Shown here: positions 37,343 to 49,414 of the stretch, piece by piece
Numbering within the stretch: position 1 is the stretch's first letter
How the letters are laid out: each line of letters begins with the position of its first letter
The notes under the pieces: generated by a model
Databases searched by the model: none
The model's input: the letters and a program-made list of their open reading frames with translations, nothing else
What the model was told of the DNA's origin: nothing
Translations under genes and position numbers: made by a program
Assembly (NCBI GenBank): GCA_016165875.1
Contig: JABBOT010000002.1
Coordinates: forward strand, 25,682,265 to 25,746,264
Direction of reading: 5' to 3'
Length of the DNA stretch: 64,000 bases
From: Acanthopleura granulata
Taxonomy: Eukaryota > Mollusca > Polyplacophora > Chitonida > Chitonidae

Positions 37343-40300
37343 ATGTCTGTCATTCAGTTGAAAGAAGGGGAATATACCTCTACAATATATGGCATGGTAA
37401 TTTCGTGCGTCTACTGTATTTTTGTAGTGATCACTGGTAGTTATTGAGGATGGCAACTTGACAACAACAACACCTGATTAGTTCAGTGCTGGGTCTCTGT
37501 ACAGGGATAGCCCTAGGTAGCAATGCCACTCTTCGCATTGTACTGGACTGGCGTCATAGCTACAGTGGCAAGAAATGGTTACCTTTACAGGTTATCACGC
37601 TGAGTATGATAATGTCTTCATGGCTGTAAGTTTTAAACTATCAGAAATATTTATCACTAGTAAATTGTATTAAAGTACTGTAAGAGTGATACCATAGGAA
37701 CACGTCCGTCAAAGGTGGCATATTTCATTTCTTAATATACTTCTGGTTATATGATAGGATTAGCCACAAGGAATATTGGTGCTGGGAGAAACTCAGGCTT
37801 ATAATCTGAAGCAGTTATATCCCATCTACTAATCAGGTCTGTGATAATGTTCAGACGTTTTGACTTATTTATATAGAAGTGCATGGGTGGCAAAGGTACA
37901 CAGTGTAAAACTGTGCGCTGGAGCAGATTCCTGGCTAATCTCCACTGTGTTATTCTGTTATAGTCTGACATGTTTAATGTCAGAGTATGTAGAATAGGGG
38001 AGAAAATATATGTGGGAAAACATCAGTTGGGGAAAAGTCTCTGTGAAAATGTGTTTTGTGCAGAATAAGAAAGGTGGTCAGGTTTACAGATAATATAGGA
38101 TAGTTTGTTATTTACAGATTCGAGACCAGAGATATGCAGAGGCTGTACAACTGCTGAATCAGCAACTACAAAGCCACCAGAAGGTTGTTCACTTGTTTTG
38201 CTGTAGACATTTTAATATAAATTTCTGAATTAAAGGATTCCTGAAAAGGAACTCTAAACCAAAGGTAATGGGTATGTGGGAAATAAAAAAAATTGTGCCC
38301 AAATTTTTGTTTTTAATTTCTTTTTTTGGTGCATACTTTCAATCAAAATTATCCCTCATTTCTGACATATTTTCTGTCAGTGGCAGAGTGGCCTGAAATT
38401 TTGAAAAACATCATGGGTGAACTTGCTGGCATATCTGTACTATCGTTGGTGCCACGACTGCTGACTACTTAATTTCCAAACTGGCTGCTAAGAAGACCAG
38501 ATTCGCTATATCCTCAAGAATAAGGCTGAGAATTTTGTTGTACTTTTGTGAAGCTTTACATGTCATTTTTCATGAGGATATTAATGTTTACTTACTTATT
38601 AAATGGAATTCAACCTTTCCTCCATTTCTTTTTCAAACTTGCTATGGTATGGTTTGCAGCAGTATAACATTTCTAGTTTACTCTTTGTTAAATCTGGGTT
38701 TTTGCATATGTTTCAGTCTCGAGCAGGTCTGTCTTTGTTGGGCTATTGTTACTACCAGATGCAGGACTTTGTGAACGCATCCGATTGCTATGAACAGCTT
38801 ACCATCCTTCACCCTGATATTGATGACTACAGGATCTACTATGCCCAGTCTCTGTACAAAGCTTGCCTGTACCAGGAGGCCATGAAAACTGCCTGTGTTA
38901 TAGAGAACCCCCAGTACTCAGGAAGTGTAAGACACTTTTTATGTGATTTGTGGGAGGAACTGGTGCAGTCTGGCATACTCTTCAGATCAGATTTACATGT
39001 GGATGCAAAGTACTGATGTAAAACATTAAGACACAAAGAAATATACATGTATATTGTCACACAGAAGGCTGTTGCAGTATTAAAGGAAATGCTGCTTTAA
39101 AATGCCTGTAATTTACATGTTTAAAGGGACATGTCACCCAAATATTAGGCATTTTAGCCTTATATCAGAATTACATTGGTATTAGATATTTTTCTCAAGA
39201 AGTAAAAGTTACAAACTTTTTGTTAATCCCACCCCCAGCATTGTACATTAAGTGAATGTTTAAAAATAACACAAAAAGCTGAGAACTGACAAATCTGCCA
39301 GAATATTTAAATGTTAGTTATTTGCCAGTTCAGTGGAACTTGAGCATGCACACAGTGCTGGGTAAACTTCATATGTAAATAAATGTGGCTGATAACATGC
39401 GTAAGAGAGGCCAAAAAGAGGCGTAAAAGAGATCTCATCAGGTTGACAAGCAAATCTCTAGTTGGTCAGTTGTGGCTAAACTACACTGATAGGTAGGTGC
39501 AAATGTAGTTGTAGTTGTTGCGGTGTTACATTGAACATGGCCTGCACTGTTTACATTGAATTGAAATAACGACTGAACTTGTCCGGGCTCGTATAAGCTA
39601 CATACTCAGTGAACATTTCTGATTTAGTTTATGAACGAACTTCAAAACTTTGTTAAGATGTTGCAATCAAAATTCACTTAAAAATCCACATTTTGGTTGA
39701 CCAAGTCTCTTTCAATAGTATTTCTAAACATTATAATAAGAGTATTTTTACCTAATTTAATCCACCAGTAACCAGTGTGTTTATCCATAAGTTTATCATG
39801 AGAATTGGCACAGAAATGATTTGAAATGTTTGTTGTTTCTGTTCACAGATGACCAAACTGCAGGCTGCTATAAAGTATGGGGAAGAAGATTTAGCTGGAG
39901 CTAAGGTTGTTATACAGCTGATTATGTAAAGCCTGCTGAAATCAGGACAACATGCTGAACTCTTGTTTTATGTGTTTCCTGATAAAATCATGTGTTGATA
40001 TTTTACTTAATTACAGGCTAATGCTTCAGTTGAACACCATTGCTACCTGCATAGGTTCATGTTTGTTGCCTTAAAGCAACTATTGTTTTATTTGCATTAG
40101 TGCTGTAAACATGTAAAGAAGGAGGAATATTTTTGTTCAGTAACATTATTGGGTTAAGGGATTTTTAGAAATTAATGGACGTTACTGTTTGAATCCACAC
40201 ATCTCCTACATAGGTATATCTGTGTTTGCTTTTAGAGTCTAGTGGAACAGTGTCCCTCTGATGATCCTGACACCGAAATCAACCTGGGATGTCTTCTCTT

Positions 40301-43300
40301 CAAGGTAAAAACCAGTTTTCCAGTGATATGGAATTACTGCGAGAATTTAGTCCTGTCATGCTGGTTGTACTAAACAACAAAGCTGAAATGAATAAATGAT
40401 AGCAGAAACCAGTGTTTTGGATATATTCATCAAATATGCCTTTAGGAAGCTGTTTGTTTTTTCTGTATTATTTTTCTGTCAGGTAAAGTTATGATTGGTG
40501 CCATTTTTGTGAAACGGTGAAGTGAATATATATATACTATATCTATTTAACATGGACACAATTTGTCTGAACGATTTCACCCTCTATTATTCAGGAAGGG
40601 CGTTTTGATGAAGCCTGTACCAAGTTTACCACAGCCATGCAGTTCATGGGATACCAGCCAGACTTGTCCTACAACATTGCCTTGTGTCACTACATGCTGA
40701 AACAGTATGCCCCTGCACTGAAACATATTGCTGACATCATTGAGAGGGGCATCAGAGAACATCCAGGTATTGTGTAGTAAAGTCACAGTATATATTCCAT
40801 TGTATTTGTAATTATTAATATATAAAATGTCAGCTGTTAGAAGATGTATGAAACAATGTCTCACAATCAGTGGGATTAAAGTTTAACAGTGATGCATTTG
40901 TTGACTGTTTTTATACTGTTATTCAAAAGAGTCATTAAAGGCTCAATCTGAGTTTATCTTGTTTTTGGTGCAGAATGTTGTCAGATATGAGTGATGATAT
41001 TGAGAATCTAACTACTGAAATCTGTTTTGAATGCCTTATTTGGAAACAGTAGTATTTACAATGTATTACTTCCTGTTCAGGGTAGGGCGTACATCAGCGG
41101 TAGGTTAGAGAAGGCATGGAGGCTTCTTACTTTGTTGACAAAATGTCATTTCAGTTAGTTTTTTGGAAGTTACTCTGTAGTGTTTGTTTGAACAGAGTTG
41201 AGTGTGGGGATGACCACTGAGGGTATAGACGTGAGAAGTGTGGGAAATACACTGACCCTCCATGAGACTGCTCTGATAGAGGCCTTCAATCTGAAGGCAG
41301 CCATAGAGTACCAGCTTAGAAACAGTGAGTGCAGATTTTCTCTGATACTATATATGCATGTAACCTATCGAAGAAATAGTACCTAATGAGTAATGGATAT
41401 TTGTCAGACATTGTCATTTATTTACCTCAAGTACTTAAACTGAACTTCTAAACATTATGAAAGTTAATTAATAGTTTGTATCAAACTTCATGTCTGAAGC
41501 TGGTGTAGTATTTCGACTTAAAAGGCATTATGCATGTATTTGTAATGTTTTTGAATACTTCTGTGATGATTTGTGACCAATTGGTTTCATTACAGAACAG
41601 AATTAAACCAAGTATATTATTTCTGGTACATTGTGTGTCTTTTAATTTTAGGTCTGTAAATTTTGATTTCTATGTTTCTTGATTATTGCTGTGTTGTTTT
41701 GGGTGTGTTGCAGTGGAGGCAGCATGTGAGGCATTGACAGACATGCCCCCACGGTCAGAGGAAGAGCTGGATGCTGTCACGCTGCACAACCAAGCCCTCA
41801 TGAACATGGATGCCATACCCACCCAGGGCTTTGAGAAGATGCAGTTCCTCTTGCAGCAAAACCCATTCCCTCCAGAAACATTTGGCAATCTGCTGCTTCT
41901 CTACATAAAATATGAGGTATGACAGTGTAAACCTGTATGTGATATTCCTCAAATAGCTACAAGTGTGTGGTCTTTGCCTGTATCCTGTGTCATTTGTCTG
42001 TCTTTTGATGCTGATTGTTCATGTCTTCATATGACATATATAACCTTAATATTAGGTTGAAGATTTACAGTAGCCTGCCTTGTACATAGTTCCCAAGTTC
42101 CATATCCCATTTTACCATATATATTGTTTAAGTATTATATCTTTTGTATTTCATTCAGTTTATATTTGAGTTCAACTAGTATATTGTACCAATGTTTATA
42201 ATTTTTAAACAGTACATTGACTGAGTTTCATTACCCTCAGAAAATAAAGACATTATTAGTATTATTATAATTGTAAGCTTAGGGTTATATTGAAGATATG
42301 TGTGTGTCATGTTGATACATAATGAACTTGCATAGAAAACTACAAGAGTTGTTTTTGCTAACAAGTTGGTTTATGATTGGATCGGTTTGTTTCAGTACTA
42401 TGACCTAGCAGCAGACGTTCTGGCGGAAAATGCTCATCTCACATACAAATATTTAACACCTGTAAGTACTTCTAATTCCATCTTCAACCTTTAAGAGACA
42501 CATATGACCCTCACTCTAGTTCTGTGGACAGTGACTGTGCGTAATTAGAGTCATCCTGTTTGCCAAAATATTTTCCTGTGAAAAAAGCTACATGTATTCT
42601 GTTGATATCTCTGGAGACAGCAGTACATGACATTTTATAAAAACCTGTTTGCATTTTATTGAGTGCTTTGAAGTAAATCTTGGGTCACTAAATTTCAAAT
42701 TTGACATTAGGGTTAGAATGGCCAAGATTAATTTTTCAGACAACTCCATGTTATGCCATATACATCATGGACTCTAACTCCATGTCTTACCTTTCTACAG
42801 GACTAACATCTCCTGTATTTAAAGAGAGAAAAGACACAGCTTTGATTCCGGATTGTTTTTTGTTTCCAGTACTTGTATGACTTCCTGGAGGCTGTGATTA
42901 CCAAGCAGACATCACCTGAGGAAGCTTACAGAAAACTGGATGAGATGGCCTCCAAGCAAACTGAAACCTTGAGAAAACTCACTAAACAGGTCACCAGTCA
43001 TATTTGTCACACCTTCAGTAACTGATAGCACTCGTTCTAAAAAGAACAGGACATCTTTATCTTAGTGCATTTGTCTTGTCTGAACTGAAATTTGTTTGTA
43101 TATTATGTATTTAAAGAAAAAATTTGAACTTTATTAAGTGTATGTCAATCTGATCAAACCAGTGTTAAGCATTTTACCCATGGGATAAATTAGTCCTACT
43201 GTTGTTTTTGTTTGCCTTGTTGATGTATAGATTTCTTCAGGAGTATTGTGACAAAAATTAACCGAATAAGTTTGCCTTTAGGTCATTGATGTGATCTACC

Positions 43301-46300
43301 ATGAGCCAAGTGAGGAATTGATCCTGTTTTTGTATGTTTAATTTCTTTATTTTTTACTGACGTTATGAAACAGTTCAGTAACTACACTGTTTGCTGCAGA
43401 GCTGTGACTTCGGGTCTGTGTGTAATGTTAGTTTTTCTCTCTTTGTTACAGGTCCAGGAGGCCCGTCAGAATCATGACGACGAGATGGTGAAGAAAGCTG
43501 TAAATGATTATGACGAGGCTTTGGAAAGGTATAGCGGACATATATATATTAGAAGTAATTGGCTTTGCGATATGATCACACACACTTGCGCTGTTTCTTG
43601 AGAAAAAAACACTGGTTTGCCACACCAAAGGAGATTTGAACTTACGGACAAGTTTCGTTTTGTTAACAAGAGGCTGTAAATGGCTGTTGTTCAGTATAAT
43701 GTGATCATGACAAGGCATCTGCTTCACTCTGGGTAAGTACACTTACTCAGAATAAAATCTTCTGTTAGACAGCACATGTACATTCCAGTGTTCAGCATAC
43801 ACTCTAGCCTATAGGAAAGGAAAGTGATCTGTTGAAACAAACTTTTGTCAAGAAACAAATTTGGGATTTCTATCCAATGTCTAATCCTGCACTTTGTATG
43901 TGTATGCAATATATACATGTTTTTTGACCCCTCACAAGGTGATGGCGCTCTTGCTGAAAACCATGTGTGGCTGTTTGCCCATCAGGTCCAGTGCTTTGCT
44001 CCATGCACTGGCAGATTCCCACCCATCATAAACCTCAAAGTAGTATTGAAACATGTATGTCATTCAGTTAACAAAAGGATTAGTACGTCAGTGATTGTGG
44101 ATGGTTACAGGTATATCCCCGTGCTGATGCAGCAGGCTAAGATCTACTGGGACCTGGAGAACTACCAGCAGGTCGAGAAGATCTTCAGGAAGTCTGTGGA
44201 GTTCTGTAATGAACACGACATATGGAAGCTCAACGTGGCGCATGTCCTCTTCATGCAGGAAAACAAGTACAAGGAGGCAGCCGGATTCTACGAACCAATC
44301 GTCAAGAAAAATTATGACAATGTTAGTGTTTATTATGCTGTTGTCATAAAGAATATTGGCAGGCCTAGAAAGTTATTGTGCCTAACCGAATCACTTAAAG
44401 GTTCTGAGTAGCATTTTACTTGTTTACCCAAGGCAAATTTTTTACCATCACCTACCATTTTTTCTTGTTCAGTAGATATTGTAACTTCACAAGTAACTTT
44501 TTACAAAGACAATAGATTAGTTTTGGCTCGACTTGCTACATACAGATGTAGTATAGTGTAAGTTGTTTTCTTTTGACATTTTTATCAGATTGCTGCAAAT
44601 TAGTTGTTACTTTACAAGACAGATCTTTAAGTTTTAAATTTGTTTACCCTTTATGGCTTGTAACTCTAACTGAATGTGTCTCTTTTCATATGTACTTTTC
44701 CTGACAGATCCTGAATGTGAGTGCCATTGTCCTGGCCAATCTCTGTGTGTCGTACATCATGACCAGTCAGAATGAGGATGTAAGCAAAGCTTTTTGACTT
44801 TCCTTTATCTTGCTCTTCAGTTACAAATGATTGTATTGTCATCACAGCCAATATGATTTATTGATCAAATATGTATATTTGCTCTTACAATACTTTGTTT
44901 AGGGTTTGCAGTGGTGAGTACTTTCAAGACCTTAAGCAAATGTGGATACATGTATGTACAACAATCACTGTTTCCAATTCATTCTGCTAATATAGTGAGT
45001 GACTGTATCATTGATGTTACCAGGCTGAGGAGTTGATGAGAAAGATTGAGAAGGAAGAGGAACAAGTGGCTTATGTGGACCCTGACAAGAAGATCTATCA
45101 TCTGTGTATAGTCAACCTTGTGATAGGGTAAGATCTTCTTACAACTTTACATGTCAATTGCATGATTTGAATTTGGATATTCAGGGTTATAATTATGTGA
45201 TACATGTACTTGTATTTTTGTGTTCGACATATTTTTTAATTGAGAAGTACATTTATGCCCAGAAACAGAAATGACCAACTGATGCAGATGTAGGTCAGTG
45301 TGTGTCATATAGGTTTTGTCAGGATCGTCTGGTTACTTGGTCCACAAGCCTGAGCCATGATCAGGCATCCAGTCATAGAAGGCAGATTATGAAAACATTC
45401 ACCATTGAGGAGTTTTAAGGTGGCATGGCCTTCGTGGCTGTTGGGTAACCTGCTAGCACAGTGTAATGACCCAGAAGCCTCCAACCAATACAGTCACTGT
45501 GAGTTCAAGTCCAGCTATGCTGGCTGCTTCTCCGGCCATATGTGGGATGATCTGCCTGCAACCTGTGGGTCTTCGTCGGTTTCCCATGGGCTCTGCCCAG
45601 TCTTCCACCATAATGGATGTTGTTGTATAACTGGAATATCCTTGAGTACAGCGTAAAACACTAACCAAGTAAATAAATAAATAAAGCCTAGAGTGGTCAC
45701 CTTCAGCTAGGATGTTAACAAAGTCATGTAGATTATGATACATAAAAAAAAAAGGAACTGGTTTTTGGGACAGTTGGATTGTCTTTACCTAGTACATGTT
45801 CACAAGTGCCAGTATATTGTTTGTTCCAGCACACTGTATTGTGCAAAGGGAAACTATGAGTTTGGGATCTCTCGTGTGATCAAGAGCCTGGAGCCGTACC
45901 AGAAGAAGCTGGGGACGGACACGTGGTACTACGCTAAACGCTGCTTCCTATCCCTCATAGAGAACATGTCTAAACACATGATAATGATGAGAGATGCTGT
46001 TATACAGGAGTGTATTCAGTTCCTAGAGCACTGTGAAAGTAAGTACACTGTAATACACAAACCTGACCTACGCAAATATTCTCTTCCATACAAAACTTAT
46101 CCTATTTCTTTGATTATTTATTTGATTTGTGCTTTGGGTCGTACTCAAAAATATTTCTCTTATTCTACGGCGGCCATCACAAAGGTGGGAGGAAACCGGG
46201 CAGAGCCTGAAGCAAACTCATGACCATTTGCAGGTTGATCGCAGAGGGAACCAATTTCAGGATGAGAACTTACCACATAACTTCTTTGCTTTCAACACTG

Positions 46301-48947
46301 GCATGTTTGATGGTTACACTGAGCATGCATTACACATAAGGGGAATTCCTAACATTGCAGTACTTTGATCTCAGTCACCACCATTGCTAACAGTATTTAA
46401 CCAGAGTCTGTGATGAGACGGTAGCTCTACTGGTTGGGTCAAAATTATAGCTGTTATCCAACAACTTTGCTGGGATTCATGTTATGACCTATAACCTGTA
46501 TCCGGTAGTCCCATGATTACTTCATGGTAATAAGAAAAGAGATAAAACTAAAAAGATTGAAAAAGAATGAACTGGATTTGAACTTGTGACTGCCAGGTAT
46601 CATATATGATGAGCCTACCACTATAAACTGGTGTGGAAGCAATGCAGCTTTGATCTTTTGCTCATAGCCCATAACAAATGACATAAAGAACACAGTGAAG
46701 CAAAGATAATTTCGATTCTCATGGTAAACTGCACTCAGCAAGTTTTGCTTTACAACAGTTTCCTATCATGTGACCTCCAAATGTAGGTGAATATTTTTTT
46801 CGTACTCTGCAATTTTCAGCATAACAGCTGTAATGGTTTTCCATCATGTCACCTCCAAATAAGGGGAAAGCAGAACTTTTTTGAACTTTGATTGTCATTT
46901 GTGTCAAAAGTTTACATTGCAGGAAATAAATAAAATTAGATTTGTGACCAGGACAGCAAACTACATCAAGTAGCTTAGTTAAAACTTCTGCTCTTGTGAC
47001 AGGTTCAGCAATCTGTGCATTTCCACAGGTTTCAAGATGTGAAAATGATTTTTGTACAGTTAACTTTCCCCAAGGCGTTCTATCTGTATTATAAATTTCA
47101 TCTCAATCACATACACCATACTCGAGAAAATGACATGTCAGCACATTCTATTCATGGCAATATGGCATTCAAAGTAGGTCAGGTTGAACAATAAAAATTG
47201 TGGGGAAAAATTTCCGTGTAAAAATGATAAGAAATAGCCTTTAACTTAAGAGTGCTAGGACCAATCTGCAGTGCCCAATGATTTCATGATACTTAAAAAC
47301 AAGAGAGAGAAAAGACTAGCAGGATATAGCTGGATTTGAAACTACACAGACTGCTACAGTATGGTACAATGCAAGCCTTCATTGAAAATACCCTTTCAGT
47401 GAAAGTGGTCTGACCCAACAGACCTTTGTCCTGTATTGACAACATGGTCATACCAGTTCATCCGAAGGGGTGTTCTGAAAACTGTCAGGCCCCTATCTGC
47501 AGGCTAGCAGTATTAAGTGGGGATTTGTTGAGATCCAGTGAAAAGAAAATAGGCAGATACTAGGACTGGGCCACATGGCTTTGATCTGCTGCTCCTGGAC
47601 CGACACCATCTGGCCAGCCAAACCATAGTAAAGGCTTTGACGAAGTGTGGAAGAAAGCTCCAATGTTATTTAAATGTGAGAATTTTTAGAAATTTTTGTA
47701 GGTTTCATAGTAAAAACTTAAAAACTATACAATGCACGAAAATTATTCTTGCAGATTTGTAAACCTGACATCATAGAGCACCAGACAGTGTGTTTGTTTA
47801 ATCATTTTAAGCAGTATTCAGACGTGACATAAGTTTTACCTAACTTAAAAGGTCAGTTATGAATAACCAATCATCGAAATGCAAAAATTGATACTATGAA
47901 TTATGCATCTTGCAGTAGTGTACATTTTAACCAAGTTTCATTCAAATTGTACAAAGACTGTCAGAGTAGTAGTGTTTTAAAGGAAAGACAGACAGACTGA
48001 CGGATGCCGGACAACTTTCCAGTACATAACATCCTCTGGTCTTTGACCCCTAGAGCTAAAAACTGAGGACTTTGTACTTAATATCCGTATTTCTAAGCTA
48101 AAAATACACTAACCTCCTCTGACATATGGTATTTGTTGTACAAGAACTAAACTATTCCATATTCATTGCATTCAGTTTTCTGTGTGCAGTCTGTGAGCAC
48201 AGGCATGGCAGTCATTTAAATCAGTTCACTTTCTTCAGTGTGAGAATTATTTGTCAACATTGCAAGAATATGTTATATAAGTGTTCAACATCACAAAAGT
48301 TTACCAAGACTAGAACTAAATCTGTCACTGCCATTTAAAGTAAGTATGAACAGAAAATATTGTCATATGTTCCTGATGCTGACACATTTGAGGGAAAGGA
48401 AGTAATTAACAGTTCTGTTGTACTCAAAAACTGAATCGGTAAAATAACCATTGTAAGTCACCGTAGTAAGGGACATCTGGTAAAGCACATCTAAGTGTAT
48501 GGCAGACATAAGTCTTGTCCTGTTGAGAGCCTTACTGGCACATCCAGTCAGTCAGTAGTGTCACACACACATTTAACAACTGATAAATATAATGGGATTA
48601 CACCTTTTCTGTGATACATTTGTGTCACTATATCTACTGGCTTCAACTGAAATTTTTACTGTCTCAAAGCTTAAGGGATCATTGTTCTTCTTTTTACACT
48701 GTCCTATGTCTGTTAGAGACAAAGTAGTTATTATTTGGCAGAGGTCAAAGAAGTGAAATTAATCTTGGTTTATAGCCTAGCATCAATCAAACGCATAGCG
48801 TGATGATGTGCTCTTGTTTCAGTGTATGGCCGTGATGTGAAGGCTTTGATTGAGCAGCCATTGGAAGAGGAACCCCGGCACCCAGGCAAAAACACTGTGT
48901 CCTATGAGGCCAGATTGCTCAAGAGTCTTCTCCTACAGTTAAACTAA
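37343..48947 (+). CDS. TTC30: IFT70 / TTC30, TPR subunit of the IFT-B complex
   Basis: Sixteen exons join in phase to about 647 aa (human TTC30A 665): 37343-37396, 38118-38183, 38717-38926, 39849-39905, 40236-40304, 40595-40766, 41196-41324, 41714-41916, 42396-42461, 42870-42989, 43452-43528, 44111-44321, 44708-44779, 45024-45127, 45830-46038 and 48823-48947 (TAA). IFT70 is a TPR superhelix that wraps IFT52 in the IFT-B core and supports ciliogenesis and tubulin modification. Long near-identical stretches to the human protein include SRAGLSLLGYCYY, GMTTEGIDVRSVGNTL, LLQQNPFPPETFGNLLLLY, IFRKSVEFCN, NVAHVLFMQENKYKEA and GTLYCAKGNYEFGISRVIKS. Several introns have weak donors (GTTGTT after exons 2 and 4, GTTAGT after 12, GTCACC after 10), yet protein homology and phase leave no alternative. 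The last intron is about 2.8 kb. AATAAA lies just after the stop, near 48986. Confidence 0.97.
39123..39712. mobile_element. MITE-like element with terminal inverted repeats, copy 1 (IFT70 intron 3)
   Basis: The left end AAAGGGACATGTCACCCAAA and the right end, whose reverse complement is AAAGAGACTTGGTCAACCAA, form imperfect terminal inverted repeats of about 22 bp. The interior shares blocks with 57067-57804: tacattaagtgaatgtttaa, tctgccagaatatttaaatg, agctacatactca and gaacttcaaaactttgttaa. No transposase frame is present. Target-site duplication is unclear (possibly TTAA-like). Confidence 0.78.
45418..45687 (+). mobile_element. SINE copy, IFT70 intron 14
   Basis: The head (aacctgctagcacagtgtaa), B-box-like gtgagttcaagtcc, core and tail (ccttgagtacagcgtaaaac, AAATAAATAAATAAA) are all present at moderate divergence. 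It lies in the same direction as the gene. Confidence 0.85.
46085..46245 (-). mobile_element. Antisense 5'-truncated SINE, IFT70 intron 15
   Basis: Reading the minus strand gives the core and tail of the same SINE family (on plus: attatttatttgat, gtactcaaaaatatttctct, tacggcggcc, gtgggaggaaaccgggcaga). It begins about 50 bp after exon 15. Confidence 0.8.
46490..47650 (-). repeat. Possible tRNA-derived repeats in IFT70 intron 15
   Basis: The motif ctggatttgaa(c/a), whose reverse complement resembles a tRNA B box (GTTCAAATCC), occurs at about 46571 and 47331, each preceded by 'agagataaaac'/'agagagaaaag'-like sequence. On the minus strand of the first copy, TAGTGGTAGGCTC resembles an A box at about the right distance. 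The similarity is short and I cannot define ends. Confidence 0.3.
47860..48060 (+). repeat. Single copy of the dispersed repeat also found in NUDCD3 intron 3
   Basis: It shares 'gaattatgcatcttgcagta', 'taaccaagttt', 'aagacagacagactgacgg' and 'cctctggtctttgaccccta' with the array at 22138-22785. It is the best-preserved 3' end of that family here. Confidence 0.7.
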
Positions 48948-49414
48948 GGACTACAGGACAGCCAGACCCAAAACACATAGACATAAATAAATGTGTAACT
49001 ATAGTATCATAATGGATTTGTGTAAATCTTTGTATTTAAAAAACAATGCTGGGTATAACACTGATATCAACATATCGCGTCTCAGTGATTTAACAGTGGA
49101 GGTAAAAAGCCACACAGCAACAACTTATCAGTGCAGGTGTAATCAGTTGATAAGTCATCTGTTATAATACCTTTACAGTTGCAACACAATTACTCCTTGT
49201 ATGAAGAGTGCCTCATTTCTTGGTGAATAGATGTGTATTTCTCTTACATCCGTCCAAAACTTTGTAAATCCATTTCTGTTGAATTAAAACCCGTTTTCGT
49301 GAGAAATTGACTTCATTACCCATGGATCATTGTCTTGCAGTCCACTTTGGAAGATCAAGCCTTGGTAACCATCAAGACTTTCACACCTCATACATTCATG
49401 CATAATGGTCACTG

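Noticed and set aside
46540..46640. A functional tRNA gene on the minus strand
   Set aside because: A- and B-box-like motifs exist, but no cloverleaf with paired acceptor stem could be formed by eye; a tRNA-derived repeat is more likely.
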